Positions 32,641 to 42,226 are shown, counted from the stretch's first letter. The stretch is 64,000 nucleotides of DNA from Campanula takesimana (GCA_026119855.1 JAOWBW010000360.1:682001-746000); one strand, 5' to 3'. Numbers and translations are program-made. Notes: generated by a model not told the origin, from the sequence alone.

Positions 32641-35150
32641 GTATGGTTTGACTTATGGTTTGACCTAAATTTGACCTAAGGATTGACCTAAGGTTTCAGA
32701 CAAGAAGTGGTTCAAGCTAGAATGCGACGATAATGGTGGGTTGACCTAGATGGGTAATGGATAGGTCGACCTAAATGAGAAGGGTTGGATTGACCTATAT
32801 GGTGAATGAATCAAGATAGCGGGTTGTAGCGGGTTGCCTATGGGATGATCTAAGTGGGATAAACATGGTTTGACCTAAGCGGGTCGAATGTTAGTTGGTT
32901 GACCTATTCGGGTTGGTTGACCTAGGGAGGTCGGTATATAGATTCAAGACGGGCAAGTCGACTTAAGCGGGCCAAGGATTGACCTAGATGGGTCAAAGGT
33001 AAAGGGGTAGTTTTAACCTAAGACGGACGAATTGACCTAGATGGGTCGAGGATGGAGTGTGGACCTAAACGGGTCGAGACGGGTTGACCTAGGTTGGTAT
33101 GGACAACGGTGGGTCAAATAATGACCTAGGTGGGTCAGGATGACGGTTTGACCTAAGCGGGTTAAGGTCAAAGGTAATTGGGTTCACCTATGGGACCAAA
33201 GATTGACCTAAGAGGTCAATAGCGGATAAGGTTGACCTAAGGGTCAAAGATTGACTTAAGAAGTCGAAAGGTGATTGGGTTGACTTAGGGAGTCAAAGGT
33301 TGACTTAAGAAGTCGAAAGGTGATTGGGTTGACTTAGGGAGTCAAAGGTTGACCTCAGAGGTCAAAGGCGGATAAGGTTGACCTAAGTGGTCAAAGGTTG
33401 ACCTAAGAGATCGAGGGGTGATAAAGTTGACCTAAGGGGTCCAAGGTTTGACCTATGGGGTCAAAGGCAGATGAGAATGACCTGTGGGGTCAAAGGTTGA
33501 CCTAAGAGGTCAAAGGCGGATGAGGTTGACCTAAGGGGTCAAAGGTTGACCTAAGAGGTCGAGGGGTGACCTAAGAGGTCGAAGGTGATAAGGTTGACCT
33601 AGGAGGTCAAGGGTTGACCTAAGAGGTCGGAGGTTGATAAAGTTGACCTAGGGGGTCAAGGATAGACCTAAGAGGTCAAAGGTTGGTAAGGTTGACCTAG
33701 GGGGTCAAAGGTTGACTTAAACGGATAAGATTGACCTAGGGGGTCAAAGGTTTGACTTAAACGGATAAGATTGACCTAGGGGGTCAAAGGTTGGCCTAAG
33801 AGGTCAAAGGGTGGTAAGGTTGACCTAGGCGGTTAAAGGTTGACCTAGGAGGTCAAAGGTAGATAAGGTTGACCTAGGAGGTCAAGGGTTGACCTAAGAG
33901 GTCGGAGGCGGATGAGGTTGACCTAAGGGGTCAAAGGTTGACCTAAGAGGTCGAGGGGTGACCTAAGAGGTCGAAGGTGATAAGGTTGACCTAGGAGGTC
34001 AAGGGTTGACCTAAGAGGTCGGAGGTTGATAAAGTTGACCTAGGGGGTCAAGGATAGACCTAAGAGGTCAAAGGTTGGTAAGGTTGACCTAGGGGGTCAA
34101 AGGTTGACTTAAACGGATAAGATTGACCTAGGGGGTCAAAGGTTTGACTTAAATGGATAAGATTGACCTAGGGGGTCAAAGGTTGGCCTAAGAGGTCAAA
34201 GGGTGGTAAGGTTGACCTAGGCAGTTAAAGGTTGACCTAGGAGGTCAAAGGTAGATAAGGTTGACCTAGGAGGTCAAGGGTTGACCTAAGAGGTCGGAGG
34301 CGGATAAAGTTGACCTAGGCGGTCAAGGGTTGACCTAAGAGGTCGAGGGGTGACCTAAGAGGTCGAGGGTGATAAGGTTGACCTAGGAGGTCAAGGGTAG
34401 ACCTAAGAGGTCAAAGGCGGATAAGGTTGACCTATGGGGTCAAAGGTTGACCTAAGAGGTCGAAGGTTGACCTAAGGGGGTCAAGAGTGGAGAAAGTTGA
34501 CCTAGGGGGTCAAAGGTTGACCTAAGAGGTTAAAAGACAAATGAGGTTGACCTAGGGGTCGAAGGTTGACTTAAACGGATAAGATTGACCTAAGGGGTCA
34601 AAGGTTGACCTAAGGCGGTCAAGAGCGGAGAAGGTTGAACTAGGGGTCAAAGGTTGACCTAAGGGGGTCAAGAGCGGAGAAAGTTGACCTAGGGGGTCAA
34701 AGGTTGACCTAGGGGGTCAAAGGTTTACCTAGGAGATCAAAGGTTCAGAGGGTTGACCTAGGCGGTCAAAGGTTGACCTAGGGGGCCAGAGGTTGAGAAG
34801 GTTGACCTAGGGGGTCAAAGGTTGACCTAGGAGGTCAAAGGTTCAGAGGGTTGGCCTAGGCGGTCAAAGGTTGACCTAGGGGGCCAAAGGTTGAGAAGGT
34901 TGACCTAGGCGGTCAAAGATTGACCTAGGAGGTCAAAGGTTGACCTAAGGGGTCAAAGGAGGATAAGGTTGACCTAGGAGGTCAAAAGTTGGTAAGGTTG
35001 ACCTAGGCGGTCAAAGGTTGACCTAGGAGGTCAAAGGTTGACCTAAGGGGTCAAAGGAGGATAAGGTTGACCTAGGAGGTCAAAAGTTGGTAAGGTTGAC
35101 CTAGGCGGTCAAAGGTTGAGAAGGTTGACCTAGGCGGTCGAAGGTGAAGG
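32640..35150. repeat. W-box tandem array in T3 leader
   Basis: Roughly 20-bp units GGTTGACCTAAGAGGTCAAA with variable bases between TTGACC and GGTCAA. Each unit holds two inverted TTGACC sites, the core of the WRKY-bound W-box (TTGAC-C/T). Units are diverged before about 33200 and regular afterwards. A 392-bp block at 33515-33906 is repeated at 33907-34298. Confidence 0.92.
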
Positions 35151-35159
35151 GTAGACCCA

Positions 35160-35640
35160 AATGGATCGCAATGATGGCCCAACGGATGAGCGATGGACCT
35201 TAGAGGTCGCCTAGATGCAATGCACATTTTATTTTGCGAAAAGTTTTTGCATTTTTTTTACATCCTAAATGGGTGATCCGAGGAGTGTCCTAATCTCTAT
35301 GTGTGGGTTGACACGGGTTAGGTAAAAGGTTCCCACCGCTCGCGGAACGTACACGGTGAGTGGAGTAGACGAGTGACTCGAAAAGAGGGCGGCAGTAGCG
35401 CACAAATTCCCGCACATCGAAAACTCCGGGTAGTAGGGACATGTGCAGTGCTGACACGGACTAGTGGTAGTGTGTGGCAAGAAACTAATTCTTTTTAAGG
35501 AGAAAAGAGAGAAGTTTTGAATGTTTGAATGATGCTATGCAATGCAATGCAGGAGAAGGAAAATAATGTACAAGGGAGCATAGCAGAGTTTTGTTTGACC
35601 TTAGTACTATAGGGAAAGTACAAAAAATACATGTATTGAA
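35160..35640. other. T3 leader spacer
   Basis: Non-repetitive stretch between the W-box array and the minisatellite. The short plus and minus open frames here carry no recognisable motif. I see nothing functional. Confidence 0.4.
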
Positions 35641-35642
35641 AA

Positions 35643-36170
35643 AATACAAGGTACACATATTAACATGGCAAAAATATAAGGTGCATGTGCAAACATGGTA
35701 AAGTGTGAGGTGTATGTGTAAACATGGAAAGTGTGCATGTGTAAACATGGCAGGTGTGTGCATGTGTAAACATGGCAGGTGTGTGCATGTGTAAACATGG
35801 CAAGTGTGCATGTGTAAACATGGCAGGTGTGTGCATGTGTAAACATGGCAAGTGTGTGCATGTGTAAACATGGCAGGTGTGTGCATGTGTAAACATGGCA
35901 GGTGTGTGCATGTGTAAACATGGCAAGTGTGTGCATGTATAAACACGGCAAGTGTGCATGTGTAAACATGGCAGGTGTGTGCATGTGTAAACATGGCATG
36001 TGTATGCTTGTGTAAACATGGCAGGTCTGTGCATGTATAAACATGGCAAGTGTGCATGTGTAAACATGGCAGGTGTGTGCATGTGTAAACATGGCAGGTG
36101 TGTGCATGTGTAAACATGGCAGGTGTGTGCATGCATGTGTAAACATGGCAGGTGTGTGCATGTGTAAACA
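35643..36170. repeat. 25/23-bp minisatellite in T3 leader
   Basis: About twenty units of GGCAGGTGTGTGCATGTGTA + AACAT (25 bp) mixed with 23-bp units lacking one GT. CATGT-GTAA-ACATG in each unit is a small dyad. Because neither length is a multiple of three and no unit contains a stop on the minus strand, three overlapping minus frames remain open; these are not genes. Confidence 0.93.
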
Positions 36171-36228
36171 TGGCAAGCATCATGATGTGACGAAAGTTAG
36201 ACCCACTAAGTTTGAAAAAGTTTCAAAG

Positions 36229-36250
36229 CAGTCCCCAGCAGAGTCGCCAC
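36229..36250 (-). other. T3 primer-binding site
   Basis: Element strand GTGGCGACTCTGCTGGGGAC directly after the 5' LTR end. Same core as T1, with CTGC for CCAC in the middle. Confidence 0.82.
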
Positions 36251-37339
36251 TGTGAATACGTGTGTTTGAATTTGAGAATATTCATAGTAACATTAAAATT
36301 ATGAGAGTCGCCACGCCGTTTTAATTATAGCCAAAACATTGAGAAAAAGCATTTTTAGTGGGTTCGGGGGTCAAATTACAACAAGAGAAGAATATTGAAC
36401 GTTATCACTCCTATTGCCCGAATTGATCGGTCTTTCTATCATGATGAATGTGTTAGTAGTGTGTTAGTGATTTAGACCGGATCCGAAGATTGCCTACGTT
36501 CCTCTCAATGTGAGAAGCTCAGGTCAGCGTAGTTCGCAGAGAATTAGAATAGGCAGAAGAATCGGGATCATGCATAATGAGGGGGGATTACCTAAAGTTT
36601 AGGGTTTAGAAATAGTTCCTAGATCATCCTCGGGTTGATGAACCCTCGATCATCATCGGCTATGAAATAACATGTAATTATGAAGATCGCAACCCTAAAT
36701 ATAGCATAAATAAGGTTTTAATCTATGAACACGATGAACATATGAAGAACATATATGAACATATGAATGAACATGCGAAGCATATGAAGAAACTATGAAT
36801 AAACATGCAAGAACATGAATATTAAAGATCTACCTTAGAAATAATGCAAGAACGTGAAGAAATAAGTTAGAAAACTTACCTATGTTGGCAAGAAATAAAC
36901 CTTGATCTTCTTGGAGGTTTGAATGCTAATTAGAGAGAAAATAGTGTTTAGGAACTCTCAAATTCGGATCCCCCTTAAACCAATAGCATGGGATTGGTTT
37001 ATATAGTAAACTGAGGGGAGGATCTGATGGTCCAGATCATCCAGCGCAAGGTTGGCCGCCTGGCCATTGTTGAAGCCGGTTACAAGAGTGGCCGCGTGGC
37101 CAAGATCAACGCGGAGCAATGTTGGCCGCGTGGCCAAGGCTGCCGGCTGACTTGATTCTTAAGCTAGGGTTTCTGCATGGTTTTAAGGAAACCATTTATT
37201 ACCTAATTTGATAGATTTTGCCATAAATGAGATATTTTTGGGACTCCGGGACAAGTCTTTGTAAGGTTTCTAATTCCTATAAAGTCCTTGTATATTTGGG
37301 AAAGTCCTAATAAACTCATTTTCAGATCGGGTACTAACA
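36251..37339 (-). repeat. T3 5' LTR
   Basis: 1089 bp, nearly identical to 22037-23126. It carries the same TATA box, three GC-rich dyads (about 37050-37137), primer-site decamer at 36314-36305 and a stem-loop at 36488-36535. Confidence 0.93.
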
Positions 37340-37372
37340 CCCGCACATCAACAAAGGAAGAGCGGCTCACAC
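37340..37372 (+). pseudogene. Plus-strand Tat polyprotein fragment, right end
   Basis: Resumes the 21600-22036 fragment after T3. Identity to the T1' polyprotein ends after GGCTCACAC at 37372. In T1' the sequence goes on as AGTCATGCCG; here it goes on as TTACTTCC. Confidence 0.75.
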
Positions 37373-37386
37373 TTACTTCCGAGTCC

Positions 37387-38490
37387 TGTAAGGATCCCGC
37401 CCCAAAAAAAACACGAGCACGTTTCTAGGGCGAAATACCAAATGCGGGAACCGGACCAATTTAACGGAGTCGCCACATTTTGTTAATTTTAAACCCAACA
37501 AAATGACAAAGGTTTGAGTTCAAAGGTTCGGAGGTCAGGTTACAACTTGGGAAGAGTTTTTACGTCCTCCCAAGTTGTCTCGGACAAAGCCGAGTCTCCC
37601 TTGTTAGTTAACAAAAGTGCATGTGTGTGTGTGTGTTTTAACGGAAAATCTTTGTTTTAACTTTTTATTTATCTTTTCAACTGAAAAAGGGTTTGTTTGA
37701 CAAGAAAACAGAAGACAGAAGGGCAAAATGGTCAATCTCGCCATACGGCCAAAGTAGCCGTACGGATGGAGAGACCACTCCTGGGATTTTACAGTTTGTT
37801 CAAGCAACAGTCCAGTTCCAGACAGAAACAGAGCATTCTGCTTGAACTGGACCAAACTGTTTTGATTCCAGTTTGTTATTCCAACACAAAACCACATTAA
37901 CAACTCATTCCTATGCCATTTGATCATCAAAGGACCTCCCAAAACAAGAGTTTGGGCATGATCAAAGGCAATCATGGGAGAAAAATGAAAAAGGTGGCCA
38001 ATATGCCCTTTTGAGCCATAGTGACCATTTGATAAGTAAAGATTGAAACTTTACCATCAAAATGGCTCTTCTAGGCAAGATTAATCCTTTAGGGACAAGA
38101 ACAAACCATAAAGATTGGATCTTTATTACCCAAACTTGGGAATTTTGGGCTAGATCAAGGTGATGAGGATAAAGATTGAGACTTTATCCTCAACATGATC
38201 ATCATAACTTAAAATGAGCAAAATGAACAACAAGAGCATCATCCATGACAAGAATGTAAATGAACAATCAACAAGCCATGATCACACTAGGTTTGAACCT
38301 CTTCCACACAAAGTATGGAGGGCACCTTTGATCATCTCATGGCTTGGACTAGGAAATATAAATAATAATAGATATATGTATATTGCTTGAATGGACAAGA
38401 CTTGCAAGAATGTAAAGATCAACAATAAATGACAAGATCAAAGATAAATAGAGTTCTAAGATAGGTCGGTTTCAGATTGGGGTACTTACA
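37387..38490 (-). repeat. T4: third Tat LTR family, probably a 3' LTR
   Basis: About 1.1 kb. On the element strand it begins TGTAAGTACCCC after GCCGAGGGGCTC, which is the same pre-LTR purine tract form as T3. It ends near ATCCTTACA. The left border (37387) is set by analogy with T1 and T3. It holds the decamer GTGGCGACTC at 37476-37467 and paired CCGTACGG-type palindromes at 37738-37765. It is unlike the T1 5' LTR in sequence. Confidence 0.6.
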
Positions 38491-39045
38491 GAGCCCCTCG
38501 GCAACGTCGCTTCGAAGGAGCGGGGTTGTCGATAGAAATAAGCATCCCAATCTGACGGGACGACGGCTTTAACTGATTTTGGTTGCATGGCTGGACCTAG
38601 TGGTATAGGATTCCTACATATCCCGTTCGCGGGGAATCAAGCCTAACGTAGTTCGGAGGTACACGGGGTTACTTAGATCCGCAAGGAGGCATGACTCTAG
38701 GGGTCAGAGGCGAGACATGGTCAATTTGGCTCTATGGGAGAGGGTTGACTTGCTGGGGATACGGTCAACTTGACTCTATAGGAGAGGGTTGACTTACACG
38801 GGATAGATTTTTAGCATGTATTTATAATCCTAGCTATTTACTACACTTTTTTAGTTATCTGTCTAGACTCTTTCCTAAGTGTCGACTCTTTACAAAAAAA
38901 TGTGTGCCCAAATGTGTTCATCATAGTTGCTTGAACTCATTTTCTGTGCTGGGATCTGATTTCTTGCAGGTTGAAGGCGTTTGAACGTGCCTGGGCTTCT
39001 TTCTTGAACTGACAAGGGCATGTTCTGTTTCTGTCTGCTGTCAAA
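38491..39045 (-). other. 3' untranslated region next to T4 LTR
   Basis: Contains a stem-loop of the AATCAAGCC form (38608-38655; apical TCCC/GGGGA) and two W-box-like lines (GGTCAA, GGTTGACTT) around 38710-38810 that echo the T3 array. No gene. Confidence 0.55.
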
Positions 39046-39175
39046 CGCGCGGGCGTTTGGCTTTAGTAGCGGGAGGCGCGCGCATCTGGAATCGCTTGTC
39101 GGAGGCGCGCGCTTCTGGCTTACTGAATTCCAGCCCCTTTCTTTTCTGAGCAGGGCACTCCAACAGCTATAAATT
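39046..39175 (+). promoter_or_regulatory. Promoter of the antisense gene
   Basis: GGGAGGCGCGCGCATCTGG and GGAGGCGCGCGCTTCTGG lie at about 39070-39117. TATAAATT follows at 39168-39175, 82 bp before the ATG. The layout of GC-rich motifs then TATA matches that of the T1 and T3 LTRs, but on the opposite strand. Confidence 0.6.
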
Positions 39176-39256
39176 CAAACCATTTTCGATCAGAATGATT
39201 ACACAGCAATATTCTGCATTCTTTCCCTTACTCTATACCTCAAAATTCTTGTAGCA

Positions 39257-39676
39257 ATGGCCCCGATGACCTTTACTTTTGAAGTCAAGGTTTCCGTCCC
39301 CAAAGGTGATAAGCCCATCCCCGTTGCTCCAATTGTGAAGACGCGTCCTAGCGTTTTTGATCGTTTGGGAAGACCAAATGAGGATGTTGTTGCCGTGGAT
39401 TCCATGAAGCCGGTGGTCCATGTGAGGGATTATAGGCCTCGTTATTTGCCTAAGAAGAGGAAAGGCAAGGGGAATTCTTCTCATGTGTGGAAGCATCCCG
39501 TGGTTGTTCCGGTCAAAGCTCCCTCTAGCAAGGGCAAGGAGAAGGTTGTTGATGAAGCTCCATCTCGCCCGAGTGTCTTTTCTCATCTTGGTGGTCTTGA
39601 GAACGCTCCGCCTCCCTCCAAGAAGACTAAAGGCCGTCCCCAAAATCGATGGGTCCCCAAACCGAAGAAAGATTAA
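39257..39676 (+). CDS. Antisense small basic protein in Tat 3' region
   Basis: 139 codons, antisense to integrase and lying beyond its end. ATG in a good plant context (GCAATGGCC). A TATA box lies upstream and AATAAA 123 bp past the stop, so it has all marks of a Pol II gene. The protein is lysine-, arginine- and proline-rich. A short motif occurs twice, RPSVFDRLG and RPSVFSHLG, with basic clusters (KKRKGKG, KKTKGRP) that could act as nuclear localisation signals. No enzyme motif. Tat elements such as Grande are known to carry extra antisense frames between pol and 3' LTR; homology to those is not shown here. Function unknown. Confidence 0.65.
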   Translation: MAPMTFTFEVKVSVPKGDKPIPVAPIVKTRPSVFDRLGRPNEDVVAVDSMKPVVHVRDYRPRYLPKKRKGKGNSSHVWKHPVVVPVKAPSSKGKEKVVDEAPSRPSVFSHLGGLENAPPPSKKTKGRPQNRWVPKPKKD

Positions 39677-39798
39677 ATATTTCTTTGTACACCATGAGAT
39701 TGCAATTTAAAATAGACCACTTGTTAGGATTTTAATGTTTTATGTCTTTTAATAGCCCAACATTTTCATTGTAATGACGAAAATGATTTAGTGAATGA

Positions 39799-39804
39799 AT
39801 AAAA
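39799..39804 (+). terminator. Poly(A) signal of the antisense gene
   Basis: AATAAA, 123 bp after the stop codon, with T-rich sequence and TTGTAATG upstream. It fits plant 3' end signals loosely. Confidence 0.5.
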
Positions 39805-39866
39805 AATTGCATCTTGTTAATTTGGAAATGATTTGGGTATTTGTTTATGTTTTAGACCGCACCCGA

Positions 39867-39914
39867 AGGTTGCCTACGTTCCTCCAGTGTAGAGGCTCAG
39901 GTCTCCGTAGTTCA
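39867..39914 (-). other. CTACG/CGTAG stem-loop near antisense gene
   Basis: GGTTGCCTACGTTCC, apical CCTC/GAGG, then CCGTAGTTC. Same first form as at 22275, 30260 and 36488. Confidence 0.6.
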
Positions 39915-39969
39915 AACAAGCGAAGAACATTTTTTTTTTATTTTTTTTTTGTCTGCACCCTGTTTTTTT

Positions 39970-40070
39970 CCTAGACCGCCCTTTCGGGTTTTCAATCTAG
40001 CGGGCTTCTTTTTTTGCACGTGCTCTAATTTTTGCCTAGTCCGCCCTTGCGGGTTTTCAACCTAGCGAGC
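39970..40070 (-). other. Twin-hairpin motif, copies 4 and 5
   Basis: Copies at 39970-40005 (loop GAAA on the element strand) and 40034-40070 (loop GCAA), 64 bp apart, followed on the plus strand by a T run that ends at the integrase stop region. Confidence 0.6.
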
Positions 40071-40112
40071 TTTTTTTTTTTTTTTTTTTTTTTTTTTGAT
40101 GGTCTTCGTTTA

Positions 40113-41174
40113 TTAGACGTAAAACCTCTTCAATTTGTCGAGGTTGACTTCTTTTGGCAGTTGATCTCCGTCTAAGTCCACGAGTCGGACTGCACCGCCG
40201 CTTAGTATCTTCTTGACTACGTACGGACCAATCCATCGGGGTCCCCATTTTCCAAGGGGGTTTATGGCATTAAGAGGGTGTTGTCTTAGGACCAAATCTC
40301 CCACACTGATGTTTCGGGGCTTCACCTTTTTGTTGAAAGCCCTATACATTCTTTGTTGATAGGCCCTCGTACGTTGGATTGCTCTTAGCCTTTTCTCGTC
40401 GAGTAGGGCTAGCTGTTCATATCGACTTTGCATCCAATCGACTTCATTGACTTGGTTCTCGAGGAGGACCCGCAGGGATGGAACTTCAAGCTCTATTGGT
40501 AGTACAGCTTCGGAACCATATACCAGTGCATAAGGAGTTTCTCCAGTCGCTGTCCGTATTGACGTGCGGTAGCCCCATAATGCTAGAGGTAACTTTTCAG
40601 GCCAATCCCTTCCAGTGGAGGCCATCTTCTTCACAATGGTCTCGATTGTCTTATTAGCTGCCTCGACCGTGCCGTTTTCTTGAGGGCGGTATGGAGATGA
40701 CTTGTGCTTAGTAATCTTGTATTCTACCAGGAGTGTGTCCATCTCTTTCTCGAAGTGAGAGCCATTGTCTGAGATGATCTCATGAGGAACGCCGTACCGG
40801 CACATGATGTGGGTTTTTACGAATTCGGCCACTTTCTTGGCGTTAAGAACTCGGTAAGCCTGTGCTTCGACCCATTTTGTAAAATAGTCCACGGCTACTA
40901 GGACGAAAGATTGTCCGTTGCTTCCAGTAGGGTGAACTTTGCCGATGATGTCTATGCCCCAACAAGAGAAAGGCCAAGGCGTGGTCATATTGTAAAGCTG
41001 TGAGGGTGGAGCGTGCTGTAGATTGGCATGGAATTGGCATTTGGCGCACCTCTTGACTTTCTCGATGCAGTCCCTTTCCATGGTACTCCAATAATAACCC
41101 ATGCGGAGTATATTCTTGGCCAACATAAACCCGTTCATGTGAGGCCCACATTCACCTTCGTGGATTTCATGCAT
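40113..41174 (-). CDS. T1' integrase
   Basis: 353 open codons; the ATG at 41174 is internal to the former polyprotein. The zinc domain has histidines in HEGECGPH and C-x2-C in CAKC. Catalytic residues are present: D in GIDIIGKV, D in ISDNGSHFE, E in NGTVEAANK. The C-terminal part ends GDQLPKEVNLDKLKRFYV, a closing typical of Tat integrases, with no chromodomain. A frameshift near 41260 separates it from RNase H. Role: inserts element DNA into the genome. It is the best kept enzyme of T1'. Confidence 0.92.
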   Translation of the reverse strand: MHEIHEGECGPHMNGFMLAKNILRMGYYWSTMERDCIEKVKRCAKCQFHANLQHAPPSQLYNMTTPWPFSCWGIDIIGKVHPTGSNGQSFVLVAVDYFTKWVEAQAYRVLNAKKVAEFVKTHIMCRYGVPHEIISDNGSHFEKEMDTLLVEYKITKHKSSPYRPQENGTVEAANKTIETIVKKMASTGRDWPEKLPLALWGYRTSIRTATGETPYALVYGSEAVLPIELEVPSLRVLLENQVNEVDWMQSRYEQLALLDEKRLRAIQRTRAYQQRMYRAFNKKVKPRNISVGDLVLRQHPLNAINPLGKWGPRWIGPYVVKKILSGGAVRLVDLDGDQLPKEVNLDKLKRFYV

Positions 41175-41176
41175 TA

Positions 41177-41932
41177 TTTCTTGAGCTTCGGTTTCATTTG
41201 CACATAGGAGATTGATCCCCTCGTAATGCCTTTTGTAGACTCTGCCCCAATCAGTACATATCGGGAGGCTAGTCTTTGCAATGCAATTTGAGACTTCTTA
41301 TTGCTGTTCTCAGGGTAAGTACCATCCATGAGGAAATTCATGATATCTGCGTACCACGGGGAGTTTGTTTGGATCTCATTGATCTCGATACTCATGCAGT
41401 ATGCCAGACTGTTTCGTCGGGAAATTTTGAAGGGTTTCACCATTTTACCCTCAGGCATTTCGACCAGTGAAGCGATGGTGGCTAGTGCATCAGCAAAACG
41501 GTTCATGTCCCTTGGCAGGTAATTGAAGGTGATTTCTTGAAATTGTTCAACCAATTCCTCGAGATGTTGACCATACCGTTGCAGGGTTGAGTCTTGAATC
41601 TTCCATTTTCCAGATGTCTGATTGATGATGAGCAAGGAATCACCGAATACTTCTAAACTTGTGACATTTCTTTCGAGGGCTGCTTCGAGCCCCGCTATGT
41701 AAGCTTCATACTCAGCGGTGTTGGTAGTGGCTTCAAATTCGAGGCGGATGGCAATTAGAGTATACATGTCCTTTGGATCAACAAGTAACATCCCTATGCC
41801 ATACCCATGCTTATTGGTTGCGCCATCGAAAAAAAGTTGCCACTTATTTTCCTCTGTTGTAGCGCAAATTAAATGCTCGTTGGGGAACTGTATATCTTCC
41901 CCCTTCACTTCGTCACACGGAAATTCAGCAAG
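41177..41932 (-). pseudogene. T1' second (archaeal-type) RNase H
   Basis: The lineage-defining extra RNase H of Tat elements. Catalytic acids D-E-D-D are visible in FFDGATNKHG, TNTAEYEAY, VFGDSLL and RFADALAT. It is separated from the first RNase H by a TAG at about 41933 (CAG-to-TAG type) and from integrase by a frameshift near 41260, after which the frame ends at TAA beside 41174. Confidence 0.88.
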
Positions 41933-42226
41933 CTAATCACTGAACACTTTCCCCCTGATGGATTTGAGTGTGACGTAAGTGATATCATAGCCGGCGAGCA
42001 TGAAATACCATTCGGCTATTCTTGTTGACATGAAAGGCTTCTCGAAGATGTAGCGGAGCGGGTCCACTTTTGCTACCAACTTGATTAGGAAGGCCTCCAT
42101 GTAATGCTTGAGCTTTTGAGTAACCCAAACCAATGCAGCACAAGACTTTTCTAAGACAGAGTAGTTCTTTTCAGCTCCTTGAAACCATCGGCTGACAAAG
42201 TAGATGGAATTCTCTTTTGTGGAGTC
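41933..42226 (-). pseudogene. T1' first RNase H
   Basis: The open part includes VWVTQKLKHYMEAF and YDITYVTLKS. It is cut off from RT by a TGA near 42228 after LAQEQ and closed by a TAG at about 41933. It is related to the usual retroviral-type RNase H/connection of Ty3/gypsy elements. Confidence 0.75.

Larger units (their letters stand above)
22037..37339 (-). mobile_element. T3: 15.3-kb non-autonomous Tat-type element with gag only
   Basis: Perfect 5-bp duplication CCCGC (22032-22036 and 37340-37344) and near-identical LTRs (22037-23126, 36251-37339). I spot about four substitutions and one indel, so insertion was recent. Element strand order: 5' LTR, primer site, about 4 kb of leader with two tandem arrays, a 226-codon gag, about 8.4 kb of mostly tandem repeats, 3' LTR. 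No protease, RT, RNase H or integrase is visible. It must use enzymes from a relative. This matches descriptions of gag-only (TR-GAG) elements. Confidence 0.92.

Noticed and set aside
35485..36183. Minus-strand frame of 232 codons rich in HTCHVYTC
   Set aside because: It is the minisatellite read through. Two other frames over the same array are equally open because the units contain no stop.
36073..36255. Plus-strand frame MCACVNMAGV
   Set aside because: It is another reading of the minisatellite that runs into the T3 primer site.
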